Source: Pseudomonas sp. Irchel 3A7
Lineage (GTDB): Bacteria; Pseudomonadota; Gammaproteobacteria; Pseudomonadales; Pseudomonadaceae
Length of the DNA stretch: 64,000 nucleotides
Assembly: GCF_900187565.1 (NCBI RefSeq)
Contig: NZ_FYED01000010.1
Location: forward strand, 186,001-250,000
Reading direction: 5' to 3'
The notes below the pieces were generated by a model, which saw only the letters and a list, made by a program, of their open reading frames with translations, was not told where the DNA came from and ran no database searches. Below are positions 58,564 through 64,000 of this stretch, piece after piece. The position numbers and the translations under genes were made by a program. Numbering within the stretch: position 1 is the stretch's first letter; every line of letters starts with the position of its first letter.

Positions 58564-58581
58564 GTCATAACTCGTTATGAC
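58564..58581. promoter_or_regulatory. Palindromic operator overlapping upstream GntR start
   Basis: GTCATAAC (58564-58571) and GTTATGAC (58574-58581) form a perfect 8-base inverted repeat with two bases between. It covers the ATG at 58577, so that ATG is probably not the translation start. Autoregulation by the GntR/UTRA protein downstream is the simplest reading. Confidence 0.6.
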
Positions 58582-58594
58582 AAGTGATGCTCTG

Positions 58595-59347
58595 ATGACC
58601 GATAACGTTCTTCCCCTCAGTAGCGTGCCGCTACACACCCAGCTTCGCGACGTGCTGCGTGCCCGCATCCTCGACGGCGAATACCCCCAAGACAGCCAGA
58701 TGCCTTCTGAAAGCGAGCTTGGCGCGCTGTTCAAGGTCAGCCGCATCACCGTGCGCCAGGCCCTGGGCGATCTGCAAAAGGAAGGGTTGATCTTCAAGAT
58801 CCACGGCAAGGGCACCTTTGTCGCCAAGCCCAAGACTTTTCAGAACGTCAGCACCCTGCAAGGCCTGGCCGAGTCCATGACCGGTCGCGGCTACGAGGTG
58901 ATCAACCGCCTGCGCAGCTTCAAATTCATCGCCGCCGACAAGCTGGTCGCCGAGCGTCTGCAGGTCGCTGAAGGCGAGGTCGTGACGCAGATCAAGCGGG
59001 TGCGGCTGATCAACCGCGAGCCGATCTCCCTGGAAATCACCTACCTGCCCAAGTCCATCGGCGAGCGCCTGGAGAAAGCAGACCTGGTGACCCGCGATAT
59101 CTTCCTGATCCTCGAGAACGACTGTGGCCTGGCCCTCGGTCACGCCGATCTGGCCATCGATGCGGTGCTGGCCGACAGCGACCTGACCCAGGCGCTGAAC
59201 GTCGAAGCCGGCTCGCCGATCATGCGCATCGAGCGTCTGACCCACGATGCCGCTGGGCGGCCGCTGGACTTCGAACACCTTTACTACCGTGGCGATGCCT
59301 TCCAGTACCGCCTGCGGATCGACCGGCAAAAAGGGGCGCAGGCATGA
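58595..59347 (+). CDS. GntR-family regulator with UTRA domain (HutC subfamily)
   Basis: This 250-residue protein has the GntR winged helix (LPLSSVPLHTQLRDVLRARI, MPSESELGALFKVSRITVRQ, KEGLIFKIHGKGTFVAKPKT) and a UTRA effector domain (VVTQIKRVRLINREPISLEI, then FEHLYYRGDAFQYRLRIDR). ATG 58595 is preferred because the palindrome covers the earlier ATG at 58577; both give weak ribosome sites. The stop overlaps the start of the flavoprotein gene by four bases, so the regulator is the first gene of the operon it probably controls. Confidence 0.92.
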   Translation: MTDNVLPLSSVPLHTQLRDVLRARILDGEYPQDSQMPSESELGALFKVSRITVRQALGDLQKEGLIFKIHGKGTFVAKPKTFQNVSTLQGLAESMTGRGYEVINRLRSFKFIAADKLVAERLQVAEGEVVTQIKRVRLINREPISLEITYLPKSIGERLEKADLVTRDIFLILENDCGLALGHADLAIDAVLADSDLTQALNVEAGSPIMRIERLTHDAAGRPLDFEHLYYRGDAFQYRLRIDRQKGAQA

Positions 59348-61089
59348 CCCATAGCTCTGGAACCAGAACCACGCTCGAACTGGAATACGACATCGTCGTG
59401 ATCGGCGGCGGCACCGCCGGCCCCATGGCGGCGATCAAGGCCAAGGAACGCAACCGTGATCTACGGGTGCTGTTGATCGACAAGGCCAACGTCAAGCGCA
59501 GCGGCGCGATCAGCATGGGCATGGACGGCCTGAACAACGCGATCATTCCGGGCCACTCGACGCCGGAGCAGTACACCAAGGAAATCACCATCGCCAACGA
59601 CGGCATCGTCAATCAGGCTGCGGTGTACGCCTATGCCACCCACAGTTTCGAAACCATCGAACAGCTGGATCGTTGGGGCGTGAAGTTCGAGAAGGACGAG
59701 ACCGGCGATTACGCGGTGAAGAAAGTCCATCACATGGGCGCTTACGTGCTGCCGATGCCGGAAGGGCACGACATCAAGAAAGTCCTGTACCGCCAGTTGA
59801 AGCGGGCGCGGGTGAGCATCACCAATCGCCTGGTCTGCACCCGTTTGCTCAAGGACGAAGAGGGCGCCGTAAACGGCGTGATGGGCTTCGATTGCCGCAC
59901 CGCCGACTTCCACGTGATCAAGGCCAAGGCGGTGATCCTCGCCTGCGGTGCCGCCGGGCGTCTGGGCCTGCCTTCCTCGGGTTACCTGATGGGCACTTAC
60001 GAAAACCCGACCAATGCCGGCGACGGCTACGCCATGGCCTATCACGCCGGGGCTGAGCTGGCGAACCTGGAATGCTTCCAGATCAACCCGCTGATCAAGG
60101 ATTACAACGGCCCGGCCTGCGCCTACGTCACCGGCCCCTTGGGCGGCTACACCGCCAACAACAAGGGCGAGCGCTTCATCGAGTGCGACTACTGGAGCGG
60201 CCAGATGATGTGGGAATTCCATCAGGAACTGGAAAGCGGCAACGGCCCGGTGTTTCTCAAGCTTGATCACCTGGCCGAGGAAACCATCCAGAACATCGAG
60301 GAGATCCTTCACAGCAACGAGCGTCCGAGTCGCGGCCAGTTCCACGCCAATCGCGGCACCGACTACCGCACGCAGATGGTGGAGATGCACATCTCCGAGA
60401 TCGGTTTTTGCAGCGGGCATTCGGCGTCGGGAGTGTGGGTCAACGAAAAGGCCGAGACGTCGGTCAAGGGGCTGTATTCGGCGGGTGATATGGCGGCAGT
60501 GCCGCACAATTACATGCTCGGCGCGTTCACCTACGGCTGGTTTGCCGGCACCAACGCGGCGGATTTCGTCGCCGAGCGCGAGTTTTCCTCGCTGGATGCC
60601 GCGCAGATCGAAGCCGAAAGGCAACGGGTCTACGCACCGCTGGACCGCGAACACGGCCTGCCGCCGGCCCAGGTCGAGTACAAGTTGCGGCGTTTCGTCA
60701 ACGATTACCTGCAACCGCCGAAGGTGACCAAGAAGATGCAGATCGGCCTGCAACGCTTCAGCGACATCCAGCGCGACCTCGACCAGATCAAGGCCCACAA
60801 CGCCCACGAACTGATGCGCGCCATGGAAGTCAGCATGATCCGCGACTGCGCCGAAATGGCTGCCCGCGCTTCATTGTTTCGCGCCGAAAGCCGTTGGGGG
60901 CTTTACCACTACCGGGTCGACCACCCGCAGCGCAACGACAGTGACTGGTTCTGCCATTGCCACCTGAAGAAGGGTGACAACGGTCTGATGACCAGTTTCA
61001 AGAAAGCCGTCGAGCCCTACATCATCCCGCTGGACGCCGATGAAATGCAGGCCTACGACCGGTTGCGGGTCGGTGCCGATGCGGCTTGA
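59344..61089 (+). CDS. AprA/fumarate-reductase-like FAD flavoprotein
   Basis: This 581-residue flavoprotein has the FAD motif DIVVIGGGTAGPMAAIKAKE, KRSGAISMGMDGLNNAIIPG, CGAAGRLGLPSSGYLMGTYENPTNAGDGYAMAYHAGA-type blocks (in pieces) and GLYSAGDMAAVPHNYMLGAF near residue 375. The overall pattern is that of AprA (adenylylsulfate reductase alpha) and the fumarate-reductase flavoprotein family, and the next gene is a small two-cluster ferredoxin as in AprB. No other sulfate-reduction gene is here, so dissimilatory sulfate reduction is not implied. It probably oxidises or reduces a small sulfur- or carboxyl-containing compound brought in by the adjacent ABC transporter. It overlaps the regulator gene by four bases. 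Confidence 0.82.
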   Translation: MTHSSGTRTTLELEYDIVVIGGGTAGPMAAIKAKERNRDLRVLLIDKANVKRSGAISMGMDGLNNAIIPGHSTPEQYTKEITIANDGIVNQAAVYAYATHSFETIEQLDRWGVKFEKDETGDYAVKKVHHMGAYVLPMPEGHDIKKVLYRQLKRARVSITNRLVCTRLLKDEEGAVNGVMGFDCRTADFHVIKAKAVILACGAAGRLGLPSSGYLMGTYENPTNAGDGYAMAYHAGAELANLECFQINPLIKDYNGPACAYVTGPLGGYTANNKGERFIECDYWSGQMMWEFHQELESGNGPVFLKLDHLAEETIQNIEEILHSNERPSRGQFHANRGTDYRTQMVEMHISEIGFCSGHSASGVWVNEKAETSVKGLYSAGDMAAVPHNYMLGAFTYGWFAGTNAADFVAEREFSSLDAAQIEAERQRVYAPLDREHGLPPAQVEYKLRRFVNDYLQPPKVTKKMQIGLQRFSDIQRDLDQIKAHNAHELMRAMEVSMIRDCAEMAARASLFRAESRWGLYHYRVDHPQRNDSDWFCHCHLKKGDNGLMTSFKKAVEPYIIPLDADEMQAYDRLRVGADAA

Positions 61090-61115
61090 TGCCGTCCATA
61101 AAAGAGAGACCGAAC

Positions 61116-61361
61116 ATGGCCTATCAACCCCAGGAAATCTTCTTTCGCTCCAACGCACCGGTCACGGTCGACGAGGACCTTTGCATCGCCCACAAAGGCT
61201 GCACCGTGTGCGTCGACGTTTGCCCGATGGACTTGCTGGCGATCAATCCGGCCACACAAAAGGCCTACATGGCCTTCGATGAGTGCTGGTACTGCATGCC
61301 CTGTGAAAAGGACTGCCCGACCGGGGCGGTGAAAGTAGACATCCCTTACCTGTTGCGTTGA
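61116..61361 (+). CDS. Small 2[4Fe-4S] ferredoxin, AprB-like
   Basis: The product has 81 residues with two cluster motifs, C-x5-C-x2-C-x3-CP (CIAHKGCTVCVDVCPMD) and C-x2-C-x2-C-x3-CP (CWYCMPCEKDCPTGA). The layout is like the N-terminal part of AprB, the iron-sulfur partner of adenylylsulfate reductase, but it lacks the AprB C-terminal tail. AAAGAGAG lies before ATG 61116, 26 bases after the flavoprotein stop. It is the likely electron carrier of that flavoprotein. Confidence 0.92.
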   Translation: MAYQPQEIFFRSNAPVTVDEDLCIAHKGCTVCVDVCPMDLLAINPATQKAYMAFDECWYCMPCEKDCPTGAVKVDIPYLLR

Positions 61362-61374
61362 AACACTGCCCAAA

Positions 61375-61464
61375 TGTGGGAGCGAGCCTGCTCGCGAAGA
61401 GGCCGGCACAGCTGGCATCTCTGTGGACTGACAGGACGCTTTCGCGAGCAGGCTCGCTCCCACA
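61375..61464. repeat. REP doublet (REPIN)
   Basis: TGTGGGAGCGAGCCTGCTCG and GCTTTCGCGAGCAGGCTCGC bracket about 40 bases between the ferredoxin and the binding-protein gene. The 135 bases that follow probably hold a promoter but I see no clear hexamers. Confidence 0.9.
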
Positions 61465-61599
61465 ATGGATCGAGTACAGAGGACTTACAACGCCATCCGG
61501 CCACCCCCGGACGCTTGCTTCAAAACACCCCTCGTTTCCCACCACGCCCTGATCGTGGCGGAGACGAACATCCTATAAATGATTCGAGGGGAAACACTC

Positions 61600-63003
61600 A
61601 TGTTGCGTGCAACGATCGCCGGTCTGGTACTGGCTTCATTCACCTTGTCGGCTTCGGCCGAAACCATCCGCATCGCCATCGGCACCCAGGACACCACGAT
61701 CAACTGCGCCGCCGGCGGTCTGTTGATTCGCGAACTCGGCCTGCTGGACAAATACCTGCCCCACGACGGCCAATACAAGGACGCCACGTACGACGTGGTC
61801 TGGAAAAACTTCACCAGTGGCGCGCCGCTGACCAATGAGATGGTCGCCGGCAAACTCGATTTTGGCGCCATGGCCGATTTCCCCGGTTCGTTCAACGGCG
61901 TGGCGTTTGAAGCGGCGGGCAAACACAGCCTGTTTATCAGCGTGCTGTCGGGCAGTACCAAGGGCAGCGGCAACGGCATCGTGGTGCCAAGCGCGTCGGG
62001 CGTGCAGTCGCTGGCCGAACTCAAGGGCAAGACCATTTCCGTGCCGTTCGCCTCCACTGCCCATGGCATGTTGTTGCGGGCCGTGGCGGCCCAGGGCTGG
62101 GATCCGCTCAAGGATGTGAACATCATCGCCCAGCCGCCGGAAGTTGCCGGTTCCGCGTTGCAGGCCGGCAAGATCGACGCCCACGCCGACTTCGTGCCGT
62201 TCGCCGAGCTGTTCCCCAGCCGTGGTTTCGCCCGCAAGATCTACGACGGTTCCCAGGCCGGTGCGCCGACGTTCCATGGTGCGCTGGTCGACCAGGGCTA
62301 CGCGAAAAAGTACCCGGAAATCGTCGTCGCCTACCTGCGCGCCAGCATCGAAGCCAACCAACTGCTCGCCGCCGAGCCGGAGAAATACAGCGAGCTGATC
62401 GCCAAGGTCACCGGGGTCGATGCCGAGGTCAATTACCTGTTTCACGGCCCGCTGGGTGTGCAGACCCGCGACCTGAGCTGGAAGCCGGAATACCGCCAGG
62501 CTGTCGGCACCGCCATCGACACCCTCAAATTGCTCAAGAAGGCCGATCGCGGTCTCGATCTGAATACCTTCATCGACGACCAGTACATCCGCGCCGCATT
62601 CAAGGCCTCGAATCTGGACTACACCGCGCAGCTTGCGGATTACCGGCAGACGCCACTCAAAGCGGTGGATGCGTCGAGCGGCAAGGCCATCACCGACTTT
62701 AGCCGCGTGGCCGAAATCTGGGTGCGCGGCGAGCCGAAAGTCCGTCAATACGCCTCGGCGGAAGCGGCGTTCAGCGCGCTGGCCAGCCTCAAGCAGGAAG
62801 GCAAGAACATCCGCGCGGTGTATGCCCAGGCGAGCGACAGCGGCATCAAGTTGCTGGCGGATCAGGCGTGGTTTGCCAGTGATGCGAAAGGGCGGCTCAG
62901 CGCGTTTCTGCTCAAAGGCCAGGCCCAGCAATTTGCGTCGGCCCAGGGCGGCAAGGTGTTCGACTTCACCGACGCCACCACCCAGGCCGTGGCCGTCCGC
63001 TAA
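61600..63003 (+). CDS. ABC substrate-binding protein (sulfonate/nitrate type) with C-terminal extension
   Basis: This 467-residue periplasmic protein has the signal TFTLSASA-type cleavage (LSASA before ETIRIAIGTQ) and the SsuA/NrtA/TauA pattern: GKLDFGAMADFPGSFNGVAF, ELKGKTISVPFASTAHGMLL, GWDPLKDVNIIAQPPEVAGS, LQAGKIDAHADFVPFAELFP. The normal domain ends near 365. The last 100 residues (KVRQYASAEAAFSALASLKQ ... FASAQGGKVFDFTDATTQAV) form an added part that resembles NosL-like domains. GAGGGGA lies eight bases before ATG 61600. It brings substrate to the permease encoded next and is probably part of the GntR operon. Confidence 0.88.
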   Translation: MLRATIAGLVLASFTLSASAETIRIAIGTQDTTINCAAGGLLIRELGLLDKYLPHDGQYKDATYDVVWKNFTSGAPLTNEMVAGKLDFGAMADFPGSFNGVAFEAAGKHSLFISVLSGSTKGSGNGIVVPSASGVQSLAELKGKTISVPFASTAHGMLLRAVAAQGWDPLKDVNIIAQPPEVAGSALQAGKIDAHADFVPFAELFPSRGFARKIYDGSQAGAPTFHGALVDQGYAKKYPEIVVAYLRASIEANQLLAAEPEKYSELIAKVTGVDAEVNYLFHGPLGVQTRDLSWKPEYRQAVGTAIDTLKLLKKADRGLDLNTFIDDQYIRAAFKASNLDYTAQLADYRQTPLKAVDASSGKAITDFSRVAEIWVRGEPKVRQYASAEAAFSALASLKQEGKNIRAVYAQASDSGIKLLADQAWFASDAKGRLSAFLLKGQAQQFASAQGGKVFDFTDATTQAVAVR

Positions 63004-63024
63004 CCCTGAAATCACCACAATCCT

Positions 63025-63117
63025 CTGTGGGAGCGAGCCTGCTCGCGAATGCGGACTGACATTCAACATCAATGTCTACTGATCCTTCGCTTTCGCGAGC
63101 AGGCTCGCTCCCACAGG
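63025..63117. repeat. REP doublet (REPIN)
   Basis: CTGTGGGAGCGAGCCTGCTC and GCGAGCAGGCTCGCTCCCAC bracket about 45 bases. It lies inside the ABC operon, between the binding-protein and permease genes, so it would be transcribed. Confidence 0.9.
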
Positions 63118-63139
63118 GGGCGGGTTGAGAGGAATTATT

Positions 63140-63922
63140 GTGAACCGATCATTTAACCGCTGGCTCCCCCGAGCCGCCTCACTGCTGTTCTGCCTGCTGT
63201 TCTGGCAACTCGCCGCCAGCCACCACTGGAACCTCGGCCTGGTGACCTTCGCCAACGTTCCGACACCGCTGGCGGTGATTGAAGCGGCGCTCGGCCTCGG
63301 CGACTCCGGCAAGCTCGCCCAGCACCTGAGCAGCAGCCTCGGCCGGGTATTTGCCGGCTACCTCGCGGCGCTGGTCATCGGCATCAGCCTGGGCCTGGCC
63401 ATCGGTCGCTCGAAATGGGCCGAGGATGTGCTGCTGCCACCGCTGGAAGTGCTGCGCCCGATCCCGGCGGTGGCCTGGATCCCGCTGGCGATCCTGATGT
63501 TCCCGTCGTCGGAGCTGTCGATGGTGTTCATCACCTTCACCGGTGCCTTGTTCCCGATTCTGCTCAACACCGTGCACGGCGTCGAAGGCGTCGATCCACG
63601 GCTGATCGCTTCGGCAAAAAGTCTCGGGGCAGGGCGCCGGGCGATGCTGCTGGAAGTGATCTTGCCGGGCGCCGCGCCGAGCATCATTACCGGCCTGGCC
63701 ATCGGCATGGGTACCTCCTGGTTCTGCCTGGTCACCGCGGAAATGATCTCCGGCCAGTTCGGCATCGGCTACTACACATGGGAGTCCTACACCATCCAGA
63801 ACTACCCCGACATCGTCGTCGGCATGTTGCTGATCGGCTTGCTCGGCATGGGCAGTAGCCTGTTGATCAAACGCCTGGGTGGGCTGTTCACGCCCTGGCA
63901 TCGACCACGAGGAAAAGCCTGA
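63140..63922 (+). CDS. ABC permease, sulfonate/nitrate/taurine type
   Basis: This 260-residue permease has about six helices. The family pieces are SLLFCLLFWQLAASHHWNLG, LGRVFAGYLAALVIGISLGL, PLEVLRPIPAVAWIPLAILM, and the EAA loop VDPRLIASAKSLGAGRRAML. GTG 63140 follows AGGA by six bases; the TTG five codons earlier would lie inside that region. It belongs with the preceding binding protein and overlaps the ATPase start by one base (TGATG). Confidence 0.93.
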   Translation: MNRSFNRWLPRAASLLFCLLFWQLAASHHWNLGLVTFANVPTPLAVIEAALGLGDSGKLAQHLSSSLGRVFAGYLAALVIGISLGLAIGRSKWAEDVLLPPLEVLRPIPAVAWIPLAILMFPSSELSMVFITFTGALFPILLNTVHGVEGVDPRLIASAKSLGAGRRAMLLEVILPGAAPSIITGLAIGMGTSWFCLVTAEMISGQFGIGYYTWESYTIQNYPDIVVGMLLIGLLGMGSSLLIKRLGGLFTPWHRPRGKA

Positions 63923-64000
63923 TGAGCGTTTTTCAACAACCTGAAGGGCGTATCGATATACGCGGCTTGTCGATCAGCCTGGGCGAGGGCGGCGCGGCCT
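63922..64000 (+). CDS. ABC transporter ATPase (start only)
   Basis: Only the first 26 codons are in the window. They read MSVFQQPEGRIDIRGLSISL and then GEGGAA, which is the short tail and first beta strand usual before the Walker A motif in SsuB/TauB-type ATPases. Its start overlaps the permease stop. By position it is the energising subunit of this importer. It is cut by the window end. Confidence 0.75.
   Translation, partial: MSVFQQPEGRIDIRGLSISLGEGGAA

Noticed and set aside
61636..63072. 478-codon minus-strand frame
   Set aside because: Antisense to the ABC binding protein and ending in a REP doublet; not coding.

Overview
The window looks like chromosomal DNA of a fluorescent Pseudomonas. 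The evidence is the high GC content and coding density, many copies of the pseudomonad REP palindrome (core GAGCCTGCTCGCGA with its inverted mate), two OprD-family porins, a class II PHA synthase, and AANAANAA (Hfq/Crc-type) motifs ahead of transporter and catabolic genes. The assignment is by family resemblance only; no search was run.

Left part (1-14.2 kb): the 3' end of a TerC gene, then a leftward three-gene operon. It encodes a BrxR/CapW-like WYL regulator, a protein with LEA-like repeats, a glycine-zipper segment and a TerB-like end, and a membrane protein with an HNH-like nuclease motif. This has the layout of a defence cassette and is the best candidate for an undescribed system. Next come an orphan PHA synthase and an accessory catabolic unit (OprD porin, Spinster-type MFS carrier, AraC regulator, opine-dehydrogenase-like enzyme, 3-hydroxyacyl-CoA-dehydrogenase-like enzyme). 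Two CTGCGCAAT direct-repeat sites flank this unit, and a near-identical leader is present before and after its porin. Downstream lie three copies of a 207-bp nested palindromic, MITE-like element.

14.2-27.5 kb: a bacterial MATCAP-like (DUF1704) metallopeptidase, a small membrane/winged-helix protein, a divergent AraC regulator and threonine dehydratase pair, a TonB-dependent receptor, an amino-acid/amine ABC transporter with a DAO-type oxidase and an Lrp regulator, a charged repeat lipoprotein, and a second OprD porin.

27.5-51.8 kb: a large alicyclic-acid regulon. A leftward operon (aliA-badH-badI-aliB, followed by a MarR gene) takes cyclohexanecarboxylate to pimeloyl-CoA. A divergent rightward operon (badK-like hydratase, second hydratase, paired acyl-CoA dehydrogenases, etfBA, 3-hydroxyacyl-CoA dehydrogenase, thiolase, glutaryl-CoA dehydrogenase) takes it on to crotonyl-CoA. 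The intergenic region carries a palindromic operator over both divergent -35 boxes. The same 21-bp sequence lies upstream of a convergent nine-gene operon (branched-chain-type ABC transporter, acyl-CoA synthetase, short-chain dehydrogenase, MaoC hydratase, nitroreductase), which ties that operon to the same regulator.

51.8-64 kb: tRNA-Ser(UGA), a Bax-inhibitor-1 protein, an Lrp/DMT exporter pair, a GapN-type aldehyde dehydrogenase, a Dyp peroxidase with a Gfo/Idh oxidoreductase, and a GntR-controlled locus. That locus encodes an AprA/fumarate-reductase-like flavoprotein, a 2[4Fe-4S] ferredoxin and a sulfonate/nitrate-type ABC importer whose ATPase gene runs off the window end.
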